DNA of 64,000 nucleotides from Aphanothece hegewaldii CCALA 016 (GTDB lineage Bacteria > Cyanobacteriota > Cyanobacteriia > Cyanobacteriales > Microcystaceae): positions 354,852 to 418,851 of the forward strand of contig NZ_PXOH01000001.1 of assembly GCF_003007785.1 (NCBI RefSeq). Reading direction: 5' to 3'. Position numbers and translations under genes: made by a program. Shown one piece after another: positions 19,291 through 28,435 of the stretch; the stretch's first letter is position 1; each line of letters begins with the position of its first letter. The notes under the pieces were generated by a model. That model did not search any database and had not been told where the DNA came from. It saw nothing but the letters and a program-made list of their open reading frames with translations.

Positions 19291-20502
19291 CTAGGCATCA
19301 TCGAGGGCAGCAATACCTGGAAGGACTTTACCTTCGAGTAACTCAAGACTTGCACCACCACCTGTAGAAATGTGGCTCATCTTTTCAGCTACGCCCACTT
19401 TTTCGACCGCCGCAACCGAGTCACCACCACCAATAATAGAAATAGTACCCGTTTTGGTAATATCTGCGAGAGTATGTGCGATCGCATCAGTTCCCGCCGC
19501 AAATTTATCGAATTCAAAAACTCCCATCGGGCCATTCCAGATCACGGACTTACAGGAAGCTAAGGCATCTTGAAACAGTTTAACGGATTCGGGGCCAATA
19601 TCTAAACCCATCCAACCATCAGGAATGTTATCAATGCTGACGGTTTGAGAGTCTGCATCTTTATCGAACTTATCGGCAACAACAACATCAGTGGGTAACA
19701 AAAATTCAACGCCTTTTTCTTTAGCTTTTGCTTCTAAAGATTTTGCTAATTCTAGCTTATCTTCTTCGACTAGGGATTTACCAACGCTTAACCCTCTAGC
19801 TTTGTAGAAGGTGAAAATCATACCACCACCGATCAGAAGTTTATCGCATTTTTCGAGTAGGGTTTCGATAACTCCAATTTTACTGGAGACTTTAGAACCG
19901 CCAATAATTGCCGCTAAGGGACGTTGTGGGTTTTCGATCGCACTTTGTAAATAGTTTAGTTCTTTTTCGATGAGATAACCCGCTACGTTCGGACTAAGAT
20001 AATGAGTAACGCCCTCAGTAGAAGCATGGGCGCGGTGTGCTGTACCAAACGCATCATTAACATAAAGATCCGCGTTAGATGCTAATTGTTTAGCAAATTC
20101 GGGGTCGTTTCCTTCTTCTTCGGCATGAAAACGAAGGTTTTCTAACAGCGCAACTTGGCCATTCTCTAATTGACTAATTGCTGCTGTAACCGAGTCACCT
20201 ACACAATCATCACACATGACAACATCTTGGCCAATAAGTTCAGATAAACGCGCTGCTACAGGGGTTAAACGCATACTATCGACAACTTTGCCCTTGGGTC
20301 GTCCAAAATGGCTACAAAGGATGATTTTTGCCCCTTTTTTGCTTAACTCTTGAATGGTTGGCAGTGCCGCCCGAATTCGAGTATCATCAGTAATCTGCCC
20401 TTGTTCGTCCAAAGGTACGTTAAAATCAACTCGAACTAATACCCGTTTACCCGATACATCGGCTTCAGTTAAATTGGCTACAGATTTTTTTGGCACAGCC
20501 AA
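19291..20502 (-). CDS. pgk: Phosphoglycerate kinase
   Basis: 403 residues, full length. The N-terminal substrate-binding segment is [13 protein letters not shown] and the basic patch includes [10 protein letters not shown]. The hinge region is [20 protein letters not shown] and the nucleotide-binding C-terminus has [13 protein letters not shown]. Pgk interconverts 1,3-bisphosphoglycerate and 3-phosphoglycerate with ADP/ATP, in both the Calvin cycle and glycolysis. AGGAGG lies about 8 nt before the ATG. It is transcribed alone, divergent from the usp gene. Confidence 0.97.
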   Translation of the reverse strand: MAVPKKSVANLTEADVSGKRVLVRVDFNVPLDEQGQITDDTRIRAALPTIQELSKKGAKIILCSHFGRPKGKVVDSMRLTPVAARLSELIGQDVVMCDDCVGDSVTAAISQLENGQVALLENLRFHAEEEGNDPEFAKQLASNADLYVNDAFGTAHRAHASTEGVTHYLSPNVAGYLIEKELNYLQSAIENPQRPLAAIIGGSKVSSKIGVIETLLEKCDKLLIGGGMIFTFYKARGLSVGKSLVEEDKLELAKSLEAKAKEKGVEFLLPTDVVVADKFDKDADSQTVSIDNIPDGWMGLDIGPESVKLFQDALASCKSVIWNGPMGVFEFDKFAAGTDAIAHTLADITKTGTISIIGGGDSVAAVEKVGVAEKMSHISTGGGASLELLEGKVLPGIAALDDA

Positions 20503-20651
20503 AGACCTCCTAATTGCTTTATTCCTCTACAAAAGATTAAAACACCAAAAGAGGCTACATCAGACAATTATCTTCAAAAGATTTATTGAGAATTCGATCG
20601 TTTTAGGTGGTGATTATCTCAGAATAAGGTTATGGGAGGAAAAAATTAACC

Positions 20652-21050
20652 ATGTTTAAGACTGTTTTGTTTCCAATTGACCAAAGTCGTGAAGCCAGGG
20701 AAGCGGCGGATTTCGTCGCTAATGTGGTAAAAACCTACAATAGCCGTTTGGTCATTTTATCCGTCGTTGAACAAACTTCACCTGAGACGGATGTGATGAG
20801 TTCTGTCGAAGCGGTGGCCAAATTATTACAGGGCGCTAAGGCTTTATTTTCCCAACAAGGGATACAAGCAGAAATGGTTGAACGCGAAGGGATGCCATCT
20901 TTTACCATTTGCGATGTCGCCGATGAAATTGGCGCAGATTTGATTATTATGGGTTGTCGTGGCTTAGGTTTAACGTCTGAAGGCGCAACGGAAAGTGTTA
21001 CAACCAGAGTGATTAATTTATCGCCTTGTCCTGTTTTGATTGTTCCTTAG
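20652..21050 (+). CDS. Universal stress protein (UspA family)
   Basis: 132 residues, a single Usp domain. The start is FKTVLFPIDQSREAREAADF. The ATP-binding-type segment is MGCRGLGLTSEGATESVTTRVI, ending CPVLIVP. The GxxG...GS/T form suggests possible ATP binding. Such proteins act in stress tolerance, often as dimers. GGGAGG lies about 11 nt before the ATG. A hairpin follows the stop codon. Confidence 0.9.
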   Translation: MFKTVLFPIDQSREAREAADFVANVVKTYNSRLVILSVVEQTSPETDVMSSVEAVAKLLQGAKALFSQQGIQAEMVEREGMPSFTICDVADEIGADLIIMGCRGLGLTSEGATESVTTRVINLSPCPVLIVP

Positions 21051-21061
21051 AATGCTCGTAG

Positions 21062-21080
21062 GGGTTTGGTCTTCAAACCC
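21062..21080 (+). terminator. Hairpin between usp and rbgA
   Basis: GGGTTTG pairs with CAAACCC around GTCTT, a few bases after the usp stop and 29 nt before the rbgA start. A T-rich run (TTTCCCTTTTT) follows about 12 nt later. The stem resembles that at 19226-19244, so both could be copies of one short repeat used as terminators. Confidence 0.5.
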
Positions 21081-21108
21081 TATTAATGTCCCAATTTCCC
21101 TTTTTAAA

Positions 21109-21954
21109 ATGAGTATTTCTATTCAATGGTATCCTGGTCATATTTCTAAGGCCGAAAAAAATCTTAAAGAACAGTTAAAGCTCGTTGATGTGGTTTTAGA
21201 AGTTCGTGATGCTAGAATTCCTCTCGCATCTCATCACCCGCAGGTTAAAAACTGGATTGGTAATAAACCTCGTATTCTGATTTTAAACCGACTGGATATG
21301 GTTCCTGAGTCGGTGCGTCAAGATTGGCTGAAATGGTTTCGCGGACAAGGAGAGACGGTCTATTATACTAATGCCAAAGAGGGTCAAGGAATTAGGGCTA
21401 TTAGTAAAGCAGCCCAAGAGGTGGGTGTTGAAATTAATGCTAAACGAAAATCACGGGGTTTATTACCTCGCCCGGTTCGTGCTGTGGTGATTGGCTTGCC
21501 AAATGTGGGAAAATCTGCTATAATAAACCGCTTACTAAATCGTAAGGTGGTAGAGAGTGCGCGTCGGGCTGGTGTGACTCGTCAGTTACGATGGGTCAGA
21601 ATTTCCGAGACTTTGGAGTTATTAGATTCCCCTGGCGTAATTCCAAGTCGTTTGGAGTCTCAAGAAGACGCAGTTAAATTAGCGATTTGTGAAGATATTG
21701 GCGATGCGGCTTATGATAATCAAAGGGTGGCGGCGGCTTTTGTTGATTTGTTGGTTAAGTTAGAATATGAATCGATTTTAAAGTCTCGTTATGGCTTGGA
21801 TGCTCTAACGATGACGGGAGAAGAGTATATTTTTCAACTGGCGATGACTCGTTACAAGGAAGATAGGGAAAGAGCCGCTTTACAGATTTTGAATGATTTT
21901 CGTAAAGGGATTATTGGGGCTATTCCTCTGGAGTTTCCGCCTAGTGATGTATGA
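21109..21954 (+). CDS. ylqF: Ribosome biogenesis GTPase YlqF/RbgA
   Basis: 281 residues from ATG 21109 (MSISIQWYPGHISKAEK). The upstream open frame to 21040 covers the usp stop and the hairpin and is not conserved-looking. The G motifs are circularly permuted, as in the family: G4 LNRLDM (about 60) precedes G1 GLPNVGKSAIIN (about 127) and G3 LLDSPG (about 175). RbgA acts late in 50S subunit assembly. The gene end overlaps the end of the convergent Crp-type gene by 14 bp. Confidence 0.92.
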   Translation: MSISIQWYPGHISKAEKNLKEQLKLVDVVLEVRDARIPLASHHPQVKNWIGNKPRILILNRLDMVPESVRQDWLKWFRGQGETVYYTNAKEGQGIRAISKAAQEVGVEINAKRKSRGLLPRPVRAVVIGLPNVGKSAIINRLLNRKVVESARRAGVTRQLRWVRISETLELLDSPGVIPSRLESQEDAVKLAICEDIGDAAYDNQRVAAAFVDLLVKLEYESILKSRYGLDALTMTGEEYIFQLAMTRYKEDRERAALQILNDFRKGIIGAIPLEFPPSDV

Positions 21955-22543
21955 TTAAATGACGATCGCTATCTAGACTGATTAATCCTTGTTTTTGGAA
22001 GTCCCCCAGAAGACGAGTTACGGTGACGCGAGTTGTCGAAATTGCATTAGCTATATTTTGATGAGTTAGACGAACATTTAAGCGAGTTCCTTCATGGATT
22101 GATTGTCCCATTTCTTGTTTAAGAAGTTTTAAAAGTTGCTGTAATCTTTCTTCAACTCGTTTTAAGCCCGCAATAGCTAATAACGCTTCTGTTTGACGCA
22201 TTCTTCCCATGACTTGATGTAAAACGGTTTGAGTTAACTGTAGTGATGACTCAATTTCACTCTTGGAATACCATTTTAAATAGACTTCCGATAAAGCTTT
22301 TGCTTGATAAGAATCAAGATGTGTAAACCAGAGTCCGAAAAATGCGTTCTGTTGCGCCCATCCTAATAGTATTTCTTCACCACTAGCCGATAGTTGACTT
22401 AACTGAATTGTTCCTCGATAAACTTGCCAAATTCCTTCATTTACTAAGGGTATTTGCTCATTTTTATCATAAAAATGCAAGCGACGACCTTCTAAACTGT
22501 CGTCTTTTACTAAAGTCTGAGTCGTGTTGTAAGTCAGTATCAT
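21941..22543 (-). CDS. Crp/Fnr-family transcription regulator
   Basis: 200 residues. An N-terminal cyclic-nucleotide-binding-type barrel (about 25-110) contains GIWQVYRGTIQLSQLSASGEE. A dimer helix follows, then a winged helix-turn-helix with RLTHQNIANAISTTRVTVTR (about 160). It resembles NtcA in the recognition helix but is shorter at the N-terminus and differs in the effector domain. It is therefore a paralogue rather than NtcA itself. No canonical cAMP-binding cassette was recognised. Targets are unknown. Confidence 0.85.
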   Translation of the reverse strand: MILTYNTTQTLVKDDSLEGRRLHFYDKNEQIPLVNEGIWQVYRGTIQLSQLSASGEEILLGWAQQNAFFGLWFTHLDSYQAKALSEVYLKWYSKSEIESSLQLTQTVLHQVMGRMRQTEALLAIAGLKRVEERLQQLLKLLKQEMGQSIHEGTRLNVRLTHQNIANAISTTRVTVTRLLGDFQKQGLISLDSDRHLIIHH

Positions 22544-22758
22544 TGCTTAAAATCGGTCACAAAATAGGGATTCTCTCCTCATACCTTATCTTCTTAAGGT
22601 AAACACAAGGTAATCTTTAGTTTAAGTCTTGTTTCTATTTAAAACGAAAATCCCTTAACTATTATTAAATTAAATGAAATCTTGGAATGAGCTTGCTCGG
22701 CTGACCAAAATTTCACAAAATTTAAACAGAAAAGGGATTGTTTGCTCTAAAATGTAAC

Positions 22759-23670
22759 TTATTTTTGAGCTAGTTTTTTCTTTTTCATCATTAAGCCTGC
22801 ACCTGCTACAGCAGATAAACCAATGATGGTAGAAGGTTCGGGTACAGGATTACCTTCTTCATTAACTGTAATAACAATGCTTGTCGCGGATGCTGTGGTC
22901 ACGCCAGTTATACCATCACCAGCAACAGCATCACCTACTGGTGGTCCAGCATCTTGAAGTCCTTGAATTGAAAGTTCGTAAGAGACATCATAAAAAAGCA
23001 CATTACCATCATCTCCTATGGCTTTCATCCAGCCTTTGCCGACTAACTCACCAAAACCATTAGCTAGAGAACTAATTAAGTCAAAAGACTCAATCTCAGT
23101 TAGGTAGAAGAAAACTTCTTGATTTGCTGCATTTACACTGTTCAATTTCAACAGATAATTATCTGGTGGAACATTTGGAGGAAATGGTCCTACTCCGGGG
23201 GTGTACAAGACTGGATCAAATCCACCATTCACCTCAGTCAATTCAGGAAAGACGGAGCCATCGAAAGAAGTTATCAAACCTGTCCCAAACGTATAAGGAA
23301 CAAACCCACCAGTACTCGAACCTACAGCAATATCACCTCTGTCACCTGGTTTCAAGTTAGTTGTTGTTCCTGGCTTATTCATCACTCGATCGGCTACTGT
23401 TGGGACAAATGGGAGACCGGCTATCGGACCAAAAAGTGCATCAGCGTTACCGTCAGAACCACCACTAATACCACCAGACATACTACTATCTATGTTTTCT
23501 TGAATGTCTGGGAAAGGTGGGTTTAGACCTGCCGCATTAATCTGAAACCCAGGTATTGTAATATTAAGCCTGTCGTTTGACTGGAATTTGGCTGCAAACG
23601 CTGCCTCGGAGAGGGTAAGTAATCCTACACTAACGAAAGAGGCTGTTAGCCCTAGTGTTTTAAGATTCAT
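22759..23670 (-). CDS. PEP-CTERM sorted surface protein
   Basis: 303 residues. A signal peptide (about 1-26, ending SEAAFAA) is followed by a Gly/Pro-rich body without recognised domain. The C-terminal sorting signal is NPVPEPST, a membrane helix, then the basic tail KKKKLAQK. PEP-CTERM proteins are exported and processed by exosortase, often in cells that make exopolysaccharide. No exosortase is in the window. The body (about 30-270) shows nothing that defines a function. Confidence 0.9.
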   Translation of the reverse strand: MNLKTLGLTASFVSVGLLTLSEAAFAAKFQSNDRLNITIPGFQINAAGLNPPFPDIQENIDSSMSGGISGGSDGNADALFGPIAGLPFVPTVADRVMNKPGTTTNLKPGDRGDIAVGSSTGGFVPYTFGTGLITSFDGSVFPELTEVNGGFDPVLYTPGVGPFPPNVPPDNYLLKLNSVNAANQEVFFYLTEIESFDLISSLANGFGELVGKGWMKAIGDDGNVLFYDVSYELSIQGLQDAGPPVGDAVAGDGITGVTTASATSIVITVNEEGNPVPEPSTIIGLSAVAGAGLMMKKKKLAQK

Positions 23671-24338
23671 ATCTTTATACCAGTGGTATTTTAAGCAGAA
23701 TGAATAATTGTTACGTCGATAATAATCGGTTTCTTCAAATAATGCAAGTCTTTTATTTATCTTGTTTAAAATTTATTTATGAATAATGTCTATCTTAGTG
23801 AAAACAGGGGTGCTTTGTATAGAAACTAACTTTTTAAAGAAGATAGTGGTATACATGACTTATTATTTTGTGACGGTAACCTAAAAGCCATATCATCTTT
23901 TAATTTTTTTTTCAAATCAAGTCTGTCATTGTTCTATAAAAATAGCAACCGTAAATACTTATAATGTTTCTTTGCTGTATACTCTATCAAAGCACTGTTT
24001 TTCGCGTATTCCTCTCTAGACAAGCTTTCTAAGTAAATCTTATTTAATTATTAAGATTTTCTTATTAATTTATGTTAAGTTATAACACTCCTTTTTAGAC
24101 AGAGTTAATTGTATCAATTAAAAGACCATTTTTTTGAAGTCAAATGACAAATTCTTAACATTAGACTTTTCATGAAGAAATCGCATCATCGAATAAAGTA
24201 GCTCTTTTGTACTATAAAAGCCATCACATCAACCTCTTTAACGGTCTCTCGGAATCCGAAGATTTATCAACTTGACAACAAAGACCGCTAAAATTCTAAA
24301 GTAATTCTACTGGACTATTATTAACGGATTAAAGTTGC
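23671..24338. other. 668-bp AT-rich intergenic region
   Basis: It lies between the divergent PEP-CTERM and response regulator genes. No coding or RNA gene was recognised. A TTGACA at 24272-24277 could be part of a promoter for the regulator, but its -10 partner is weak. The size leaves room for a small RNA, which sequence reading alone cannot show. Confidence 0.4.
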
Positions 24339-25016
24339 ATGAAAATCCTAATTATTGAAGATGATGAGCGCATTGCAGACGCTCTCGTGGAAGATTTAAC
24401 CGACCAAAAATATGTTGTTGAGTTGGCAAGTGATGGACAATTGGGGTGGGAGCTTGCAGATGCCCTAGTTTATGACTTGATTTTACTCGATGTGATGTTA
24501 CCGAAATTAGATGGCTTTAATGTTTGTAAACGTCTTCGTTCTAAAGGTTGCCAAACTCCTATTTTAATGCTGACAGCACGAGATACCGTATCAGACCGAG
24601 TGTTAGGTCTTGATGCTGGTGCAGATGATTATTTAGTTAAGCCCTTTAATCTTGAAGAACTCTCAGCTAGGATTCGTGCCTTATTGCGTCGAGGTAATAC
24701 AACTTTACCACCGATTTTAGAATGGAGTGATTTACAACTCAATCCGAGTACCTGCGAGGTGTTTTATGCTTCTCAACTTCTGAGTCTGAGTCCAAAAGAA
24801 TATCAACTTTTGGAACTATTTCTCCGTAATGGTACCAGAGTTTTTAGTCGTACCCAAATCATCGACCAACTTTGGACATTTGATGAACCCCCAGAAGAAT
24901 CAACCGTTAAGGTACATATCCGAAGTCTTAGACAAAAACTCAAATCAGTTGGTGCACCAGAAGACTTGATTGAAACCGTTTATGGTTTAGGCTATCGTCT
25001 TAAACCTTTGTCTTAA
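24339..25016 (+). CDS. OmpR-family response regulator (RppA/NrsR-like)
   Basis: 225 residues. The receiver domain has IIEDDER, the phospho-Asp in LLDVMLPKLDG (about 51), MLTARD and LVKPFNLEEL. The C-terminal winged helix (about 128-222) contains LSPKEYQLLELFLRNG and IRSLRQKLK. The style matches the RppA/NrsR/CopR group of cyanobacteria, which respond to redox or metals. No histidine kinase follows; a glycosyltransferase-like gene is 12 nt downstream. It closely resembles the truncated regulator at 57530. Confidence 0.88.
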   Translation: MKILIIEDDERIADALVEDLTDQKYVVELASDGQLGWELADALVYDLILLDVMLPKLDGFNVCKRLRSKGCQTPILMLTARDTVSDRVLGLDAGADDYLVKPFNLEELSARIRALLRRGNTTLPPILEWSDLQLNPSTCEVFYASQLLSLSPKEYQLLELFLRNGTRVFSRTQIIDQLWTFDEPPEESTVKVHIRSLRQKLKSVGAPEDLIETVYGLGYRLKPLS

Positions 25017-25034
25017 TTTCTAGAATATATGCTC

Positions 25035-26120
25035 ATGTCTCGACCAACTTTATATGTAGCAATCACTAATCATGGTTTTGGTCATGCGGTGCGTAGCGCT
25101 TCGGTTGTTGCTGCTATACAACGTCTTAATCCTGATATTTTAACGATTTTGGTGACGACTGCCCCTCATTGGTTACTTGAATCTTATATCTCTTTTGATT
25201 TTATCCAAAGACATCGCGGGTTTGATGTTGGGGTGATTCAATCCGATAGTCTAAAAATGGACAAAATAGCTACTTTAGCTAAGTTACAGGACATTAAGGC
25301 TCATGAGCGTTCGATCATTGCCAGTGAAGTAAATTTTATCCGAACGAACCAAGTTGGATTAATTTTAGCCGATATTCCTCCGTTAGCTGCAGTGATCGCT
25401 AAAGCGGCGGGTATTCCTTGTTGGATGATGAGTAATTTTGGTTGGGACTTTATTTATCGAGATTGGGGCGAGGATTTTCAGGAAATAACCGATTGGATGA
25501 GTTCATGTTATCAGCAATGCGATCGCTTATTTCGTTTACCTTTGTCTGAGTCGATGTCAGCTTTTCCCAACATAATTGATGTGGGGTTAACGGGAGGAAA
25601 CCCGCGTTATAGCGAAACCCATTTGAGAACACATTTTAATCTTACCGCCCCCAAAGAAAAAACCATCTTACTGACCTTCGGCGGTTTAGGATTAGAACAA
25701 ATACCCTATCAAAATTTACAACATTTTCAGAAATGGCAATTTATTACTTTCGATCGCAATATTCCTCGTTTACAAAACTTAATTCAAGTCACCGAACATC
25801 AGTACCGTCCAGTTGATTTTATGCCATTTTGTGGGCGAGTGATTTCTAAACCCGGTTTTAGTACATTTTCTGAAGCATTGCGCCAAAATACCCCCATTGT
25901 TTCCCTCACACGGGATAATTTTGCCGAATCTCATTTTCTGCTCGATGGAATTCAAAAGTACAGCGAACATCAAATCATTACACCCCAAGAATTTTTCCAA
26001 GGAAACTGGGACTTTTTACACGATTCACTGATTCCACCCAAATACAATATATCCATCGATAAAAATGGCTCAGAAACAATTGCAAAAGCGATCGTAAACT
26101 ATTTTCAATCCCATCCTTAA
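25035..26120 (+). CDS. Glycosyltransferase-like protein (MurG/GT-B fold)
   Basis: 361 residues from MSRPTLYVAITNHGFGHAVR; an ATG two codons earlier is possible. The N-terminal GFGHAVRS loop is the Gly-rich acceptor loop of GT-B enzymes. The C-terminal half has ILLTFGGLGLEQI and FMPFCGRVISKPGFSTFSEAL, the nucleotide-sugar-binding pattern of MurG/GT28-like enzymes. The donor and acceptor are unknown. It may be cotranscribed with the upstream response regulator (18-nt gap). Confidence 0.75.
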   Translation: MSRPTLYVAITNHGFGHAVRSASVVAAIQRLNPDILTILVTTAPHWLLESYISFDFIQRHRGFDVGVIQSDSLKMDKIATLAKLQDIKAHERSIIASEVNFIRTNQVGLILADIPPLAAVIAKAAGIPCWMMSNFGWDFIYRDWGEDFQEITDWMSSCYQQCDRLFRLPLSESMSAFPNIIDVGLTGGNPRYSETHLRTHFNLTAPKEKTILLTFGGLGLEQIPYQNLQHFQKWQFITFDRNIPRLQNLIQVTEHQYRPVDFMPFCGRVISKPGFSTFSEALRQNTPIVSLTRDNFAESHFLLDGIQKYSEHQIITPQEFFQGNWDFLHDSLIPPKYNISIDKNGSETIAKAIVNYFQSHP

Positions 26121-26182
26121 CAAGTCATAATAAAAGATAAAAGAGCAATTGCTTGTTGGGATCAGGCTCCACCATAAATCAT

Positions 26183-26797
26183 ATGACAGCAACAGTGTTT
26201 GATACTGTTTCAGACATAAACGAAATCAATCAGATAAACCATGACATCTCGAACATCAGTGATCATCATCACCCCATTTCATCGGAACACCCTAAAATAG
26301 AAGAAAATTCTAACGTTAGTCTGCCATCTTCTATGACGATACAACTCACAGCCCAAGATATTCGGGATGTCATGGAACAGCAAAAACAACAGGGTTATCT
26401 ACTCACAACAAAACTTAATATTTTATTTGTAGTTAATGGGGCATTATTAACCAGTTTGACCATTTCTCGTTTAATATCTTATTTTAGTCCTTTTAGCATT
26501 GGAGAAATTATTGGCTTTTTAGTAAATTTTACTTTATTGATTAATGCGTTTTTACCTCGTCAAGTTGCAGTTAGTCCAAACTTGGAAGATCATAAATTTC
26601 TCGAACGTTATTTATTGCTGACTCCAGAAGAATATCAACTTAAAATGATGGCTAATCAAATTGCCACCTATAATACTAACAAGCAGCGTCTTGACGACAT
26701 CTCTCAGACACTCACCTATGCAGCCTATGTAACTTGGATTATTGCGCTAATTCTTCTGTTACACATGGTGTCGTCTTATTTTGTCTCAGGAATATAA
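26183..26797 (+). CDS. Membrane protein of unknown function
   Basis: 204 residues from ATG 26183 (MTATVFDTVSD); a start 10 codons upstream lacks support. About 65 polar, His/Asn/Ile-rich residues are followed by a helical stretch DIRDVMEQQKQQGYLLTTK. Then come two membrane helices (about 90-145) and a third at the C-terminus (about 180-200). I do not recognise the family. The next gene starts 4 nt after its stop, so the two probably form a unit. Confidence 0.65.
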   Translation: MTATVFDTVSDINEINQINHDISNISDHHHPISSEHPKIEENSNVSLPSSMTIQLTAQDIRDVMEQQKQQGYLLTTKLNILFVVNGALLTSLTISRLISYFSPFSIGEIIGFLVNFTLLINAFLPRQVAVSPNLEDHKFLERYLLLTPEEYQLKMMANQIATYNTNKQRLDDISQTLTYAAYVTWIIALILLLHMVSSYFVSGI

Positions 26798-26801
26798 GAG
26801 A

Positions 26802-27131
26802 ATGAATTCTCAACCTACACAATCTGATTTAGCTCATAATCAATCAATCTCATCATCTTCTGTTGAGGAGGAAAATACACCCTTAACAGAAGATACTTCT
26901 GAAGAAGAAAAAACCAGTATCCGCATCGAAATACCCGAACCCGATGCCGATAATATTACCGTTTTAACTCATAAATTACCCAATAAACCGATCTTACCTT
27001 GGAATCACTACGACTCGCCCTGGGAAGGCAGCGAGACAGAAGCAGAAACTCAAGATTTATCAGAAGATAAACCTACTGAAAACACGGCACTAACTGAGCA
27101 ATCATCTGATGAAATGAATAATCAAGATTAA
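26802..27131 (+). CDS. Acidic low-complexity protein
   Basis: 109 residues from ATG 26802, very rich in Glu, Asp, Ser and Thr. A less acidic centre has LPNKPILPWNHYDSPWEGS. It is probably disordered. No family was recognised. Its position right after the membrane protein gene suggests a partner role, but function is unknown. Confidence 0.6.
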   Translation: MNSQPTQSDLAHNQSISSSSVEEENTPLTEDTSEEEKTSIRIEIPEPDADNITVLTHKLPNKPILPWNHYDSPWEGSETEAETQDLSEDKPTENTALTEQSSDEMNNQD

Positions 27132-27163
27132 ATGTCAGAATTGATTTTTAAGGTATTCTTTTT

Positions 27164-27616
27164 ATGAAATCGGAAATCTCAGTATCTTTAACTTTAACTG
27201 GATTAGATTTACAACCTGATAAAATTACGACTAAATTAGGAATCAACCCGACTAAAATTTGGTTTAAAGGAGATTTAATTAATTTAAAAGGAAAAATTCG
27301 TTATTCAGATAATGGATGGAGTTTAAAGTCACAGTTAGACGAATCAATGGAATTAGAAGCTCATATAAAATCTATTTTTGAGCAACTTCAGCCCGTTTGG
27401 AAGGATTTAAAAGAAATTTGTTTTTTTTATCAAACTGAAATAAGTTGTGTTGTTTATGTTAGTGAGCAAGTCCCAATTATTTATTTTAATTCAGAAATTT
27501 TGAACCAAATTCATCAATTAAATGCCGCCCTTGATGTTGATCTTTATATATTACCTGAACCAACGCAAAAACATCAAAAAATATTAAATAATGAGAATAA
27601 GGTTTTTTTAGTTTAA
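27164..27616 (+). CDS. DUF4279-like protein
   Basis: 150 residues. It starts SEISVSLTLTGLDLQPDKITTKLGINPTK and has NGWSLKS in the first third, the pattern of DUF4279, a small family of unknown function often seen near toxin or immunity genes. It has no signal or membrane segment. The next gene begins 2 nt after its stop. No link to thiamine metabolism is known beyond this position. Confidence 0.72.
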   Translation: MKSEISVSLTLTGLDLQPDKITTKLGINPTKIWFKGDLINLKGKIRYSDNGWSLKSQLDESMELEAHIKSIFEQLQPVWKDLKEICFFYQTEISCVVYVSEQVPIIYFNSEILNQIHQLNAALDVDLYILPEPTQKHQKILNNENKVFLV

Positions 27617-27618
27617 TC

Positions 27619-28038
27619 ATGAAACAATATCAAAAAGCAATACGAATTCAAACTCAACCTAAGAATTTTTTCAGAATTACGCCCCAAGTTGAATCAATTG
27701 TTACAGAATCAGGGATAGAAACAGGACTTTGTAACCTTTTTATCCGTCATACCTCCGCGTCGATTATTATCCAAGAAAATGCCGATCCCGATGTTTTGCA
27801 AGATTTGGCTAACTTTTTTGGTAAATTAGTTCCAGAAGATGCAACGCGCTATCTTCATAGTACCGAAGGTCTAGACGATATGCCCGCACATATTCGCTCT
27901 GTTCTCACCCATACCTCAGAACAAATACCCATTAACCGAGGTCGTTTGGTGTTAGGAACCTGGCAAGGAATTTATGTCTGGGAACACCGTCAATGGTCAC
28001 ATCAACGGGAAATCGTTATACATATTAGTGGAATCTAA
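27619..28038 (+). CDS. YjbQ-family protein (secondary thiamine-phosphate synthase)
   Basis: 139 residues covering the UPF0047/YjbQ family. It has CNLFIRHTSASIIIQENADPDV, the loop with conserved His and Asn, then GRLVLGTWQGIYVWEHR and the terminal REIVIHISG. Some members restore thiamine-phosphate synthase activity when overproduced, but the natural role is uncertain. It lies between DUF4279 and ridA with gaps of 2 and 3 nt. Confidence 0.9.
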   Translation: MKQYQKAIRIQTQPKNFFRITPQVESIVTESGIETGLCNLFIRHTSASIIIQENADPDVLQDLANFFGKLVPEDATRYLHSTEGLDDMPAHIRSVLTHTSEQIPINRGRLVLGTWQGIYVWEHRQWSHQREIVIHISGI

Positions 28039-28041
28039 AGC

Positions 28042-28431
28042 ATGAGTCATACTGTCATTAAAACCGAAAACGCACCCGCACCCGTTGGCCCCTATAATCA
28101 AGCGATCGCAGCACAGGGTAAAATGTTATTTATTGCGGGACAAATTCCCCTCGATCCGAAAACTGGTCATATCGTCGGTGATGGTGATATCGTAGCGCAA
28201 ACTACCCAAGTTATGGCTAATCTAGAAGCAATTCTGACCGAAGCGGGTGCAAGTTGGGATCATGTGGTTAAAACAACGGTTTTTTTGAGTGATTTTAGTA
28301 ATTTCGGTGCGATGAATCAAGTTTATGCCGCCTCTTTTAAAGATGGAATGGCCCCGGCGCGTGCTTGTGTTGAAGTCTCTCGTTTACCGAAAGATGTTTT
28401 AGTAGAAATTGATTGTATTGCTGTTATTTAA
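28042..28431 (+). CDS. ridA: RidA, enamine/imine deaminase
   Basis: 129 residues. The family opening is [24 protein letters not shown]. The Arg that binds the substrate carboxylate is in [21 protein letters not shown]. RidA hydrolyses reactive 2-aminoacrylate and other imines released by PLP enzymes. It is full length and the last of three closely packed genes; the methyltransferase starts 4 nt after its stop. Confidence 0.94.
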   Translation: MSHTVIKTENAPAPVGPYNQAIAAQGKMLFIAGQIPLDPKTGHIVGDGDIVAQTTQVMANLEAILTEAGASWDHVVKTTVFLSDFSNFGAMNQVYAASFKDGMAPARACVEVSRLPKDVLVEIDCIAVI

Positions 28432-28435
28432 TCTT

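Noticed and set aside
23119..23526. 135-codon ORF antisense to the PEP-CTERM gene
   Set aside because: It is a shadow of the real gene; composition is Ser/Thr/Arg/Cys-rich without domains.
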